DNA of 64,000 nt. Source: Candidatus Bipolaricaulota bacterium (GTDB taxonomy: Bacteria; Bipolaricaulota; Bipolaricaulia; Bipolaricaulales; Bipolaricaulaceae). The stretch covers positions 19,526 to 83,525 of the forward strand of contig JACIWK010000011.1 in the NCBI GenBank assembly GCA_014360985.1, in the 5' to 3' direction. A program made the translations under genes and the position numbers. The notes beneath the pieces are model-generated. The model had not been told where the DNA came from, ran no database searches, and saw only the letters and a list, made by a program, of their open reading frames with translations. Positions 52,165-61,277 of this stretch are shown piece by piece. Numbering within the stretch: the stretch's first letter is position 1; each line of letters begins with the position of its first letter.

Positions 52165-53019
52165 TCAGCGACGGGTGAGGTCGCTTAAGTCCCACACCCG
52201 CACCGTCCCATCGCGGGACCCGGAGGCGAGGGCTTCTCCATCAGGGGAGAACGCAACACAGGTGACCCAAGCCGTGTGGCCAGTCAGGACACGAATCCCC
52301 CGCCCCGTGGCCACGTCCCAAAGCCGCACCGTGTTGTCGTAGGCCCCCGTGGCGAGAACTCCCCCATCGGGGCTGAACACCACGCACGCGAGGTGGCCTG
52401 GGTAGGGGGTGGTGCGGATCTCCCATCCCCCTGCCACATCCCACAGCGTCATTTCCCCGAGGAAGAACTCCCCCCCGCGCGCCGTCGAGGCAAGGGTCGC
52501 CCCGTTGGGGCTGAACGCAACCGCGGTCACCCAGTCCGTGTGCCCGCGCAGCGTGCGGGACTCCGTCCCTGTGTCCACGGTCCACAGCTTGACGGTGGTG
52601 TCGTGGGAACCCGAGGCGAGCATGGTCCCCGAGGGGCTGAACGAAACCGAGGTCACAGGGCCCGTGTGCCCGGCAAGCACGGCGATCGTCTCCCCCGTGG
52701 CGGGGTCCCACAACCGGATGGTGCTGTCATTCGACCCGGACGCGAGAAGCTCGCCATCGGGGCTCCAAGAGAGGGAGTTGACCTGCCCGGTGTGCCCTGC
52801 CAAATTGCGTACGATGCGCCACCCCGCGGTCTCCAAGATCAGGATCGTGTTGTTCGTTCCACCCACCGCGAGGTACTCACCACTCGGGGAGAAGGCCAAT
52901 GCGGAGACAGGGCCAACGGAGACCGTGCGGAGCAGAGCGGCCTGCCCGTGGGCAGTGCCTGCACCCGCGGCCACGGCCACCAGAACCCCCGCTACGACGA
53001 GACCTCGTCCCTGGGTCAT
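52165..53019 (-). CDS. Exported WD40-repeat protein
   Basis: A 284-residue protein with an N-terminal signal peptide ([20 protein letters not shown]) and six or seven WD40 blades, for example [40 protein letters not shown] and [20 protein letters not shown]. It forms a beta-propeller for protein contacts, probably outside the cytoplasm. The blades are highly alike, suggesting recent internal duplication. Start supported by AAGGAGGGGG. Partner unknown. Confidence 0.9.
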   Translation of the reverse strand: MTQGRGLVVAGVLVAVAAGAGTAHGQAALLRTVSVGPVSALAFSPSGEYLAVGGTNNTILILETAGWRIVRNLAGHTGQVNSLSWSPDGELLASGSNDSTIRLWDPATGETIAVLAGHTGPVTSVSFSPSGTMLASGSHDTTVKLWTVDTGTESRTLRGHTDWVTAVAFSPNGATLASTARGGEFFLGEMTLWDVAGGWEIRTTPYPGHLACVVFSPDGGVLATGAYDNTVRLWDVATGRGIRVLTGHTAWVTCVAFSPDGEALASGSRDGTVRVWDLSDLTRR

Positions 53020-53221
53020 CTCCCCCTCCTTGATCCGGTCCTAGGGTACCACATTCCGCCCCGGGGCGAGGACTGCGCACCTGTCCGGCCGCGGAGGTCG
53101 CACGAGGCCATCGAGGAGATGGCCCCCATCTCGATGCAACCAGTCCATGAGCAGGGGCAGCCCTGTTTGCTCCGTTCGACCGGCATCCCGACAGCGGTGG
53201 GGAGGTGCGTTTCCCTGATTG

Positions 53222-53236
53222 AGGAGAGACTCTCCT
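53222..53236. promoter_or_regulatory. Perfect inverted repeat before a small gene
   Basis: AGGAGAG-A-CTCTCCT, a 7-bp palindrome with one central base, 5 nt before the GAAGGAGG ribosome binding site of the gene starting at 53250. A loop of one base suits an operator rather than a hairpin. Confidence 0.35.
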
Positions 53237-53249
53237 GAAGGAGGTTCCA

Positions 53250-53581
53250 GTGCTTACAGCTCTGGCTTCTCGGAGAGGGATCGTCCTCGTGCTCGCTGTC
53301 GTCGCTGTTGCCCTCCTCGCAAACATCCTCGTGTACCATCTTTCCAGACTGCGATGGCGAGCGCCACAATCGGAACCGAAGTCGAGATCGTTCCACTCAG
53401 TGGGGTAATCCCAGGTGCGTACGGCGGCCAGGCCGTGATCTACGGGGTGATCCGCGCGAACGGCAGGTCGCGCGTTGGATACTATGAGATCGTCCCACCT
53501 ACGGGACCGGGGGGCAAGGCGGTTGTGTACCACTCAGAGACACCGGACATGGTTTTCGTTCAGTCAACCAAGGCCCCGTAG
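53250..53581 (+). pseudogene. Anchored/exported small protein, apparently frameshifted
   Basis: GTG 53250 behind an excellent GAAGGAGG site encodes LTALASRRGIVLVLAVVAV then ALLANILVYHLSRL, one TM or signal anchor, and ends soon after. A second frame from ATG 53354 gives SATIGTEVEIVPLSGVIPGA and RVGYYEIVPPTGPGGKAVVY to 53581, a beta-rich domain without its own ribosome binding site. One frameshift near 53350 would join them. Two separate genes remain possible. No family recognised. Confidence 0.4.
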
Positions 53582-53586
53582 CCTCC

Positions 53587-54154
53587 ATGGATCGGCATTC
53601 CCGTGGATCGCGTTGTGTCGCGTGGTTCCTCGTTGCGCTGGTCGTGCTTCTGCCGGTGGCGGGTTCGGCAGGGGGGGACACCGCACCCCTTGGCCTGCCA
53701 CTCCTTCAGGCCTGGCCGATCTCTGGCGGACTCCCAGTCGGAGGCCTGGCCTTCCAGGAGCAGCTCCCGGCCGAAACGCCGCCAGTCGACACGCCCCCGC
53801 CGTTGCTCGAACTCACATTCGCCGACGGGACCACCGAGCTCAGCGCAGAGCCCCTCGATCCCGTTCTCGTGCGTGTTGTTGGCCGACCCGGGCAGCACGT
53901 GCTCCTCCTTGTCAGCTTCGATCTGGAGGGCAGTACGTTCCAGGAGATGGGGCTCGAGATCGCCCTTGGTCGCACTCGCGTGGGAGGGAAGCTTGTCCGA
54001 CCGCGGGGAAGCTCTCTGTGAGCTCGAGGTCCCCCTCGTGTTGGCGATCGAGGACGAAGTGCTGTTCTATGTGCAGGGCGTGGCTCTGCTGGATCACGAC
54101 ATCATGCTCTCTGTGAGCAAGTCACGCGTGGTGAGGATTCGGATCTCGGTTTAG
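53587..54154 (+). pseudogene. Exported hypothetical protein with one frameshift
   Basis: ATG 53587 gives a signal peptide (CVAWFLVALVVLLPVAGSAG), a Pro-rich linker and ELTFADGTTELSAEPLDPVL with beta strands to about 54000. The frame then shifts and EVPLVLAIEDEVLFYVQGVA and HDIMLSVSKSRVVRIRISV follow to a stop at 54154. Joined, it is a secreted beta-sandwich-like protein of about 188 residues. No family recognised. Confidence 0.45.
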
Positions 54155-54381
54155 GTTCGAGCGATCCGGGCCGTCGCTCGACAAGCTAGCGCCCAACTGT
54201 CCAGACTGGTTTCGCCTCTCTGGAGAACCAGGACCCCAGCGAGGTACCAGCGTGCCCAGAGCTTGGAGCTCGTGCCCGGCGCCAGCTTTGGTGGACCAAG
54301 ACGGCAACCCGGATCGAGTCCGTATGCACAACGGCCCACCTCGAGCTACGCAAGCGAGGCGAGCAGGGAACAAGGTGAAGG
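54155..54381. other. Intergenic region in the decayed stretch
   Basis: About 230 bases in which I see no gene, repeat or regulatory site. Confidence 0.4.
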
Positions 54382-54558
54382 TCACACTCTTCCGCAGATC
54401 TGGGACGGAACATCGTGCGTGGCCCGATGCCGATTTAGAAGATAGAATACAATGACAGCGTCGTGGGTCTGGGTCCCGCCGATGAGTTCCCACTCTTCCT
54501 TGCCCGCCTTGATGAGTCCCTCGGTGAATTTGCCCGTGGGACACCTGGAGTCGGGCAT
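54382..54558 (-). CDS. Small DUF4177-like protein or fragment
   Basis: A 58-residue frame from ATG 54558: TGKFTEGLIKAGKEEWELIG, then GTQTHDAVIVFYLLNRH. The L...G.E.WEL.G...VI.FY..NR pattern resembles the end of DUF4177-type proteins, whose first strand (about 20 residues) would be missing. It lies downstream of the coiled-coil gene on the same strand and may be another remnant. Confidence 0.35.
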   Translation of the reverse strand: MPDSRCPTGKFTEGLIKAGKEEWELIGGTQTHDAVIVFYLLNRHRATHDVPSQICGRV

Positions 54559-54591
54559 CCACTTGCATCTCCACCGGTCGTTCGGCGCGGC

Positions 54592-54909
54592 TCACCTCCC
54601 GAACACAGCGGCCCACAACCGTTCCCACGGGGAGTGAGGTTCCCCGGACGCAAGGGCGGGCTGGACCGCCAGAGCGACCTCCCGCCACTGATCCCGGTCT
54701 GCACGGAGCTCTGCCACCTCGCGGCGCAGTTCCTCGATCCTCTTCCGCAGGGCCGCCTCGACCGATGTTCCCTGGCTGTAACCCACGGTTCCTGGCCCGC
54801 CCTCGTTCCCCAGTTCCTTCACCACCCTGGCGGCAGCGACTTCGGCCGACAGCCCGGCCCGCTCGAGCTCAACCATCCGGCGGAGGGCAACGAGGACCGG
54901 ATCGGCCAT
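54592..54909 (-). CDS. Hypothetical coiled-coil protein
   Basis: A 105-residue helical protein. The N-terminal part ALRRMVELERAGLSAEVAAA resembles a small DNA-binding or dimer helix pair, followed by a charged coiled coil (AALRKRIEELRREVAELRAD). An open frame extends to ATG 55035 and the added sequence PREVFPNAPLRT could belong. No family recognised; possibly the tail of a MerR-like regulator. Confidence 0.5.
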   Translation of the reverse strand: MADPVLVALRRMVELERAGLSAEVAAARVVKELGNEGGPGTVGYSQGTSVEAALRKRIEELRREVAELRADRDQWREVALAVQPALASGEPHSPWERLWAAVFGR

Positions 54910-55246
54910 AATCACCGTGCGCAGGGGGGCGTTGGGGAAGACCTCGCGAGGAATCGGCTGGAGCATCCGAAGCCTGTGCCGAGGCTCGCCGGTCGCGCAG
55001 CCCGCGGGTGTCCCCAGACCAGCGTCCGCACACATCGCGACCCGAGGCTACCCCGGGCCGTCCATGGGCAAAGGTGACCCAGGACCCCACGGCGGGACAT
55101 CTGTCACGTTCGTGCCCCCTTGTCTCGCCTACCCCTTACCACCACGACCTGAAAACGAGAGGATACGGAAGGAAAGGGAGCGCGGACGGAGGTTCCAGGT
55201 GGTCAATCGTGACCCCTACCGAGTGGCGAGGCACCTGAAGCAGTCC
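54910..55246. other. Intergenic region between the coiled-coil gene and tRNA-Pro
   Basis: About 340 bases with no gene I can support. A possible N-terminal extension of the coiled-coil protein lies at 54910-55035; the rest shows no recognisable element. Confidence 0.4.
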
Positions 55247-55323
<77 letters not shown>

Positions 55324-55397
55324 ATCGTGGCGATAAACCTGTCGCGGACCGAACTCTACCGGGAGAGACCCGTTCGTCAAGGGCAGCGTGGGGTACC

Positions 55398-55426
55398 TTG
55401 TTTCCACGGGACCGGCCCCGTACCCT
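55398..55426 (+). promoter_or_regulatory. Promoter of holB-ricT
   Basis: -35 TTGTTT (55398-55403), 17-nt spacer, -10 TACCCT (55421-55426). The predicted start falls at or next to ATG 55432, or 4-6 nt before ATG 55438, so the transcript is probably leaderless. Confidence 0.45.
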
Positions 55427-55431
55427 TCTCG

Positions 55432-56310
55432 ATGACGATGATCCCTGCACTCTACGTGGGACCGGGAGCGAAGGCGGCCGCCCGCGCCGCAGCAACCGCC
55501 CTCCTCGGGGACGCATCGGCGACCCACCCGGACGTGCGCATCCTCATCTCGGATGGGGGGGAGCTGGGGATCGACCTCGTCCGCGACGTCATCCTGTGGG
55601 CTCGCTATGGGCCCGTGCGCGCTCCGCACAAGGTGGCCGTCATCGGCCCGGCGGAGAGACTGACCCGCGAGGCGGCCAACGCGCTCCTCAAGCTCCTGGA
55701 GGAGATGCCGCCCCACCTCAGGGCGGTCCTATTCGCGGAGGCCCTCGATCGGGTGCCCCCCACAGTGCGCTCGCGATGCGCGCTCGTGTGGTGTTCGGGC
55801 GCCCGCGCCCAGCTCCAGGCCGCGCTCCACGGTGCGGGGTACTCGGACGACGAGAGCGCGCTCATCGCCGCGCTCCTCGACGACCGCGTCGAGGAGGCAG
55901 CGGCGTTCCTCGCCGAACGTCGGGACCCGCTCCGGGAGTGGAAAGAGGCCAACTCGGAAGCGCAGGGCCTCCCGCTTGCGGAGCTGGTCGCGCGTTTCGC
56001 GTCGTGCGCTCGGGATCCGCTCCGGCGGCGCGCGTTCGGGCGCCACCTGGCGCAGGCCCTCCCCCGCGCGGCCACGGACGAGATCCTGGCAGCGATGGAG
56101 CGGTTGGCCAGCGACGGGAAGGGGGCCGTGGCCGCATTCCTCGATGAACTGGCCCACTTCCTGGTGGTGGAGGAAGCGGGGCCCCAGCTCTCGCTCGACG
56201 CGCGGCTGTCGTGGGCGCGCAAGGCGTCGCTTTCCCGCGGGGAGCTTGACGACAACGTAAATCCCCGGCTCCTGGCGGAGGTGGTGGCCCTGTGGCCGCG
56301 GAGAGGTTAG
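55432..56310 (+). CDS. holB: DNA polymerase III delta-prime-like subunit
   Basis: A 292-residue clamp-loader-type protein. ISDGGELGIDLVRDVILWAR, GPAERLTREAANALLKLLEE and PPTVRSRCALVW (the SRC motif) are typical of delta-prime/DnaX ATPase folds. The N-terminal GPGAKAAARAAATALLG stands where a P-loop would be but lacks GKT, and no zinc module is present; delta-prime subunits often do not bind ATP. The next gene is ricT, as in many Firmicutes, which supports the call. Confidence 0.85.
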   Translation: MTMIPALYVGPGAKAAARAAATALLGDASATHPDVRILISDGGELGIDLVRDVILWARYGPVRAPHKVAVIGPAERLTREAANALLKLLEEMPPHLRAVLFAEALDRVPPTVRSRCALVWCSGARAQLQAALHGAGYSDDESALIAALLDDRVEEAAAFLAERRDPLREWKEANSEAQGLPLAELVARFASCARDPLRRRAFGRHLAQALPRAATDEILAAMERLASDGKGAVAAFLDELAHFLVVEEAGPQLSLDARLSWARKASLSRGELDDNVNPRLLAEVVALWPRRG

Positions 56311-57101
56311 GGGCCCTCGTCCGTCGCCTTGGCCGTCCCGGCGAGGTCCATCATGCGGTGTGGGATGGGGTGGTGGGGAGCCCGGGCGAGGTGTGGGTCG
56401 AGGACGAGGGCCGCACCCTTTGGCTCGCGAAGGTCCTCAAGTCGCCCCTCGTCAGCCCCTCCAATCCCAAGGCGCGCCTGGTCCGCCCAGCCTCCCCCGC
56501 CGATTGCTCCGCCCACCAGGCCCGCGCGGCCGAGGCCGATGAACTGCGACGGTTGGCCCAGAAGCAGGCGGCCCGGCTTTCTCTCCCGATGCGCTTCCTG
56601 GGAGGGGAGCTCGATCTGGAGCGCACGTTCCTCCGGCTCTACTTCACGGCCCCGAACCGGGTGGACTTCCGGGAGTTCCTCCGCGAGCTGGGGGCGGAGT
56701 TCAGGATGCGGATCGAACTCCACCAGGTGGGACCCCGCGACGCGGCACGCCTCCTCGGCGAGGTCGGGCCATGCGGGCGCCCCCTGTGCTGCCGGATGTT
56801 CCTCCACCGCCTGCGGCCGGTCCCGCTAGAGCTTGCGTTCGACCAGCAGCTCTTCTTGAGCCCGGAGCGGCTCACCGGAGCCTGCGGTCGGCTCACGTGC
56901 TGCCTCGCCTACGAACACGAGCAGTACCGGGAGGCACTGGAGGGGCTCCCCAAGCTAGGGGAGAGGATCGAGGCCGGCGGCCGGTCGGGCGAAGTGATCG
57001 CCCTCAACGTGTTCGCGGGTACCTACACCGTGCAGTGGTCCGATGGGACGCGTACGGAGCTGAGCGGCCCCCACCAGGGAGCTGCAGCCAAGAGAGAATG
57101 A
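56292..57101 (+). CDS. ricT: PSP1-domain protein RicT (YaaT-like)
   Basis: A 269-residue protein with the PSP1 C-terminal domain. The cysteine motifs GPCGRPLCCRMFL and GACGRLTCCLAYEHEQY are intact; in Bacillus RicT these bind an Fe-S cluster in the RicA/F/T complex that aids RNA maturation. DFREFLRELGAEFRMRIELHQ is family-typical. The start is GTG 56292, overlapping the holB stop by 19 nt. The C-terminal 50 residues form a small beta domain. Confidence 0.9.
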   Translation: MAAERLGALVRRLGRPGEVHHAVWDGVVGSPGEVWVEDEGRTLWLAKVLKSPLVSPSNPKARLVRPASPADCSAHQARAAEADELRRLAQKQAARLSLPMRFLGGELDLERTFLRLYFTAPNRVDFREFLRELGAEFRMRIELHQVGPRDAARLLGEVGPCGRPLCCRMFLHRLRPVPLELAFDQQLFLSPERLTGACGRLTCCLAYEHEQYREALEGLPKLGERIEAGGRSGEVIALNVFAGTYTVQWSDGTRTELSGPHQGAAAKRE

Positions 57102-57104
57102 CCC

Positions 57105-57812
57105 CTACGGGGAGAGGTGGAGCCCGCCGGGAAGGATCTCCTTGAGGTAAAGGACGAGGCCCTCGCTCGGCACGCTCAGAGCGAGGAGAAGATCCCCTTG
57201 GCCATAGAGCGAGACCTCCCGCTCACCGATTCGCACGAGATACCGCTCCGCGGGAAGCGTCCGTTCCCCGACGACCAGCTCCACTCCCTCCGGCGCGAAC
57301 CCGACGAGGGGGGCCATCGCCCGTGTCCCGGCAACGATCGCGGTCCGTTCGAGGGCAGGGCTCGTCCGGAGGCACCGGTACACAGCGAACCAGGGGGCCA
57401 CTGCCTCCGCTCCCAGGAGGGCGAACGGTGGGAGGGCAGCAAACTCGGTCGACCGAACGAACAGCCCCACCCCGACCCTGAGGGTGGGCGTGCCGTCCAC
57501 GATGCGAAAAGTGACCTGCGTCCTCCCCCTCTCCGCGTAGTAAAGAGGGTTCCAGCTCGGGTCGAGGACGAGGCTCGCGAGGATGTTCTGGTTGCCGATC
57601 CGGGCGCGGGAGTCGATCCGGAACCCGGAATCGAGAAGCCAGACGGTGAACGCCTCCTCCCCCGCACGCTGGCCGCCCCGCTCGACGACGTAGGTCCCCT
57701 CCTCGATCGGGACGCCCCCCACGAGTCCGGGGATCCCCTCCGGACCGGAGAAGAGGAACAGCACCAGCCCAAGCGTCACGAACCCGACGAGCACGATCCG
57801 CCACAGGTCCAT
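57105..57812 (-). CDS. Membrane-anchored or exported hypothetical protein
   Basis: A 235-residue protein with one N-terminal TM segment (IVLVGFVTLGLVLFLF). The rest is beta-rich (TYVVERGGQRAGEEAFTVWL, RTQVTFRIVDGTPTLRVGVG), with a layout reminiscent of DUF3108-like periplasmic proteins, though I would not assign it. It is downstream of fusA on the minus strand and converges on ricT with a 3-nt gap. Confidence 0.75.
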   Translation of the reverse strand: MDLWRIVLVGFVTLGLVLFLFSGPEGIPGLVGGVPIEEGTYVVERGGQRAGEEAFTVWLLDSGFRIDSRARIGNQNILASLVLDPSWNPLYYAERGRTQVTFRIVDGTPTLRVGVGLFVRSTEFAALPPFALLGAEAVAPWFAVYRCLRTSPALERTAIVAGTRAMAPLVGFAPEGVELVVGERTLPAERYLVRIGEREVSLYGQGDLLLALSVPSEGLVLYLKEILPGGLHLSP

Positions 57813-57853
57813 CCGTCCCCCTTCGCGCCCGATCCTACCGGCTCCCCCCCGCC

Positions 57854-59950
57854 TCAGGCGAGGCGGGCCGCCACACCCACCCCACGTCGCTGGGCGACGA
57901 TCTCCTCGGCCAGGGCGTGGGGAACCGCCTCGTAACGGGCAAACCGCATCGTGAAGTCGCCGCGGCCGCTCGTGATGTTTCGCAGCTCTGTCGTGTAGCC
58001 GAACATCGTCGCCAGCGGAACCTCAGCGTGGACCACCTGGAGCCTGCCCCGAGGTTCGAGGGCCACGATCCGCCCTCGCCGGGACGCCATGCTCCCCATC
58101 ACCGCCCCCAGATCGGCCTCTGGAACGGTGATCTCAGCTTCCATCACCGGCTCCAGAAGCTGCATCCCCGCCCGGCGGCACGCCTCGCGGAACGTGGCTG
58201 CAGCGCAGGTGCGGAACGCCTGTTCCGAGGAGTCCACCTCGTGGGCCGATCCGTCGAGGAGAAAGACACGGACGTCGACCACCGGGAACTGGGCGTAGGG
58301 GCCGGCGGCCATCGCCTCGACGATCCCCCGCTCCACGGCGGGGACGTACTCCCGAGGGACCCGTCCCCCCACAACGCGGCTCTCGAACTCGAACCCCGCG
58401 CCAGCGGGGGCCGGCTCCACGCGGAGGACGACGTGGGCGTATTGCCCGTGACCCCCGGTTTGCTTGACGAGCTTCCCCTCGTGCTCGACTGTGCCCGTGA
58501 CCGTCTCGCGGTACGCAACCTGCGGCTGGCCGGTGGTGACCTCGGCCCCGAACTCCCGCCGCAGCCGGTCGACGATGATCTCCAGGTGGAGCTCTCCCAT
58601 CCCGGAGATCACGATATCCCCCGTCTCCGGATTGGGCCGCACAATGAAGGTGGGATCCTCCGCCGCGAGGTCGGCCAGCCCGCGGGCGAGGCGGTCACCC
58701 TCGGCCCGGCGCAGTGGGGCGACCGCGAGGTCGATCACCGGGGCAGGGAACTCGATCGGAGCCAACACGACCGGGCTGGCGGCGGCAGACAAGGTGTCCC
58801 CAGTGAAGGTCTCATTGAGCCCCACCGCCGCCCCGACCTCCCCCGCGCGAAGCTCGTCCACCGGCTGGCGGTGATCGGCATGCATCTGAAACAGGCGCCC
58901 GACCCGCTGCCGGCAGCCGCGGGAGGCGTTGAGGACGAACTCGCCGCTGCGGAGGGCTCCCGAGTACACCCGGAGGTAGGTTAGCTTCCCCACATGACGG
59001 TCGGCCTGGACCTTGAACGCGAGCGCGGCAAGGGGGGCATCGTCCGTGGGCGCCCGTTCGACGGTCGCCCCGTCCCACGTCCCGGCGGCGGGAGGGAGGT
59101 CCGCCGGAGAGGGGAGGAAGTCCACCACCGCGTCGAGGAGCCTCCGCACGCCTTTGTTGCGGAACGCCGAGCCGGCGAGGACGGGGATGATCCGACCCGC
59201 CACGGTGGCCCGGCGCAGGGCGCGGATGACCTCGCCGGCCTCCGGCTCCTCCCCCGCCAGGTACTTGGCGAGGAGCCCGTCGTCCTCCTCCGCGGCCCGC
59301 TCGAGGAGGGCGTCCCGCGCCGCCTGGGCCTCCTCGGCGAGGTTCGCCGGGACGGGACCGGCCTCGATCGTCATGCCGCTCCCCCCCTCCCGGTAGTAAA
59401 TCGCCTCCATCCGCACGAGGTCCACGAGGCCGGCGAACGCTTCCTCGGCCCCGATCGGGATCACCACCGGGACGGCCCGCGCCCCCAATTCCTCGCGCAT
59501 CTCGCGAACCACGCCCCAGAAGTCGGCCCCCGTGCGGTCCATCTTGTTCACGAACGCGATCCGCGGCACGCGGTACTTCTCCGCCTGGCGCCACACCGTC
59601 TCCGACTGGGGCTGGACGCCGCCCACCGCGCAGAACAGGGCCACCATCCCATCCACCACCCGCAGGCACCGCTCGACCTCCGCCGTGAAGTCCACATGCC
59701 CTGGCGTGTCGATGACGTTGATCCAGTGACCCTTCCATTCCGCGGTCGTGGCGGCAGCGGTGATCGTGATCCCCCGCTCCCGTTCCTGAGGCATCCAGTC
59801 CATCGTCGCCTCGCCATCGTCCACCTCCCCCACGCGGTGGACGCGGCCCGTGAAGTAGAGGATCCTCTCCGTGACCGTCGTCTTGCCGGCGTCGATGTGC
59901 GCCGCGATCCCGATGTTGCGGACCTTCGCGATGTCATACCCCAAGCTCAT
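57854..59950 (-). CDS. fusA: Translation elongation factor G
   Basis: A 698-residue EF-G for ribosome translocation and recycling. G1 [10 protein letters not shown], switch/G2 region [14 protein letters not shown]3 DTPGHVDF and G4 NKMDRTGAD are intact. [12 protein letters not shown] in domain III and [22 protein letters not shown] in domain V are canonical. It stands alone, not with rpsL/rpsG/tuf, so it could be a second EF-G form. It has a promoter about 110 nt upstream and a structured leader. Confidence 0.95.
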   Translation of the reverse strand: MSLGYDIAKVRNIGIAAHIDAGKTTVTERILYFTGRVHRVGEVDDGEATMDWMPQERERGITITAAATTAEWKGHWINVIDTPGHVDFTAEVERCLRVVDGMVALFCAVGGVQPQSETVWRQAEKYRVPRIAFVNKMDRTGADFWGVVREMREELGARAVPVVIPIGAEEAFAGLVDLVRMEAIYYREGGSGMTIEAGPVPANLAEEAQAARDALLERAAEEDDGLLAKYLAGEEPEAGEVIRALRRATVAGRIIPVLAGSAFRNKGVRRLLDAVVDFLPSPADLPPAAGTWDGATVERAPTDDAPLAALAFKVQADRHVGKLTYLRVYSGALRSGEFVLNASRGCRQRVGRLFQMHADHRQPVDELRAGEVGAAVGLNETFTGDTLSAAASPVVLAPIEFPAPVIDLAVAPLRRAEGDRLARGLADLAAEDPTFIVRPNPETGDIVISGMGELHLEIIVDRLRREFGAEVTTGQPQVAYRETVTGTVEHEGKLVKQTGGHGQYAHVVLRVEPAPAGAGFEFESRVVGGRVPREYVPAVERGIVEAMAAGPYAQFPVVDVRVFLLDGSAHEVDSSEQAFRTCAAATFREACRRAGMQLLEPVMEAEITVPEADLGAVMGSMASRRGRIVALEPRGRLQVVHAEVPLATMFGYTTELRNITSGRGDFTMRFARYEAVPHALAEEIVAQRRGVGVAARLA

Positions 59951-60050
59951 TCACTCCCCCATCCAGCATGCAATACCAGCCCCGCCCTAACCCAAATCCA
60001 AGGAATGGGTTCCTCGGGGGCTAGCTCTGCGAGGCAGGGAAAACTACAGG
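59951..60050 (-). promoter_or_regulatory. Structured 5' leader of fusA
   Basis: The roughly 100-nt leader contains an inverted repeat AACCCA...TGGGTT (about 59991-60013) and a second CCTCG...CGAGG pair (about 60013-60035). It could fold into two stems. Regulation is a guess. Confidence 0.35.
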
Positions 60051-60057
60051 GGGCTTA

Positions 60058-60085
60058 GGATAGACGATCGCGGCCCGAAGTCAAC
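60058..60085 (-). promoter_or_regulatory. Promoter of fusA
   Basis: -35 TTGACT (60080-60085), 16-nt spacer, -10 TATCCT (60058-60063) on the minus strand. The start near 60051 gives a leader of about 100 nt. Confidence 0.6.
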
Positions 60086-60109
60086 CTGCGCGGGGGACGA
60101 TCCGCAGCC

Positions 60110-60610
60110 TCAGTACAGCCAGCCGTGGTCGAGTCCGATCCGAACAAGGACTTTCACCCGTTCTTCTTGGGTCGGACACCGCGGGTTGGCGGCGATCACG
60201 CCCAGGCCCGCCGCCACCGTCCCCAGAGCGATGAGGAAGCTGCCCGCGTCGTGCCCCTGAACGCCGAGCCAGTACCCGCCCCCCACGAACGCCAGCCCTC
60301 CGAGGATCAGCCCGTACCGCGCGGTTCGACACGACGTGAGCTCCCGCTGGGCCTGTCCCATCGCCTTCCTCCATTCCCCCTCCGCCAGCCGGGGGCTCGC
60401 CATCGGGTCCCCCTCGAACTCCACCCGCGCCACATCGACGAGGGCGAACGAGAGCTGGAGCCCCTCCCCTGCGCACCACTGAATGGAGCTCGCCGTCACC
60501 CCGCACAGCTCCCCCGCCATCGTCTGACCGCTCTTGAGGTGCAAGGTATCAGCGAACGCCGGAACACCCATGAGGAGCACGAACGCCAAAACCATCCACG
60601 ATCGGTTCAT
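60110..60610 (-). CDS. Exported hypothetical protein with C-terminal membrane segments
   Basis: A 166-residue protein: signal peptide SWMVLAFVLLMGVPAFA, a small beta domain (TLHLKSGQTMAGELCGVTAS, a layout often seen in LSm-like exported domains), then two TM stretches (GLILGGLAFVGGGYWLG and FLIALGTVAAGLGVIAA). ATG 60610 follows GGGAGGTT. No family recognised with confidence. Confidence 0.7.
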   Translation of the reverse strand: MNRSWMVLAFVLLMGVPAFADTLHLKSGQTMAGELCGVTASSIQWCAGEGLQLSFALVDVARVEFEGDPMASPRLAEGEWRKAMGQAQRELTSCRTARYGLILGGLAFVGGGYWLGVQGHDAGSFLIALGTVAAGLGVIAANPRCPTQEERVKVLVRIGLDHGWLY

Positions 60611-60708
60611 CGAGCAACCTCCCTGGGGATCCCCCCATCGTGTATAGAGGGGGAACGCGGGGGTAGGGGAGGTCGCAGGACCCCCCCGGATGCCCTCTCT
60701 GTCCCCGC

Positions 60709-61263
60709 TCACCGCAGCGAGGACATCCCCCGGAACAGCTTCCGGCCGCGCCAGAAGTACTCCGCGCCGGAGACAAGCGCCAACGCCACCGCAAGGTATA
60801 GGAACGCTTCCTTGAGCTCGTGGCCCCATGAGACGAAGCCGAAGTAGCGCGTGGAGAGGATGAACAGCACCAGGCCGATGTGGGAGAGGGTCTTCAGCTT
60901 GCCGAGGATGCTCGCCCGAATCGTGACCCCCTCGGCGATGGCGAGGATGCGGAGCCCGGTGACGAGGAACTCCCGGGCGAGGATCGCCACCACCGGAGGA
61001 GCGGTGAGCTCCCTGAGCTCGACGAACGACACGAACGCCGCGGTCACGAGGAGCTTGTCGGCGATCGGATCGGCGAACACCCCGAACCTCGTCTCCTGGC
61101 GCAGCGCTCGCGCCAAGTACCCGTCCACCGCATCCGAGATCGCGGCGAGGGCGAAGATGGCGAGGGCGAGGATCTTGAACACCGTGCCCTCCGCGTAGAG
61201 GAAGAACATGAACAGGGGCGTGGCGAGGATCCGGGCGAGGGTGATCTGATTCGGGATTGTCAC
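60709..61263 (-). CDS. pgsA: CDP-diacylglycerol-glycerol-3-phosphate phosphatidyltransferase
   Basis: A 184-residue inner-membrane CDP-alcohol phosphatidyltransferase making phosphatidylglycerol phosphate. The family motif is complete: SDAVDGYLARA with GVFADPIADKL (D-G-x2-A-R-x8-G-x3-D-x3-D). The N-terminus MTIPNQITLARI is typical of PgsA. GTG 61263 is used; the longer upstream frame is a shadow of the HTH-protein gene. It lies 14 nt after that gene. Confidence 0.92.
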   Translation of the reverse strand: MTIPNQITLARILATPLFMFFLYAEGTVFKILALAIFALAAISDAVDGYLARALRQETRFGVFADPIADKLLVTAAFVSFVELRELTAPPVVAILAREFLVTGLRILAIAEGVTIRASILGKLKTLSHIGLVLFILSTRYFGFVSWGHELKEAFLYLAVALALVSGAEYFWRGRKLFRGMSSLR

Positions 61264-61277
61264 GCCCGCAACGTAGC

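Noticed and set aside
57854..59950. Possibility that fusA is instead LepA, TypA or a tetracycline-resistance ribosome protection protein.
   Set aside because: The G-domain and domain V sequences, together with the 698-residue length, follow canonical EF-G.
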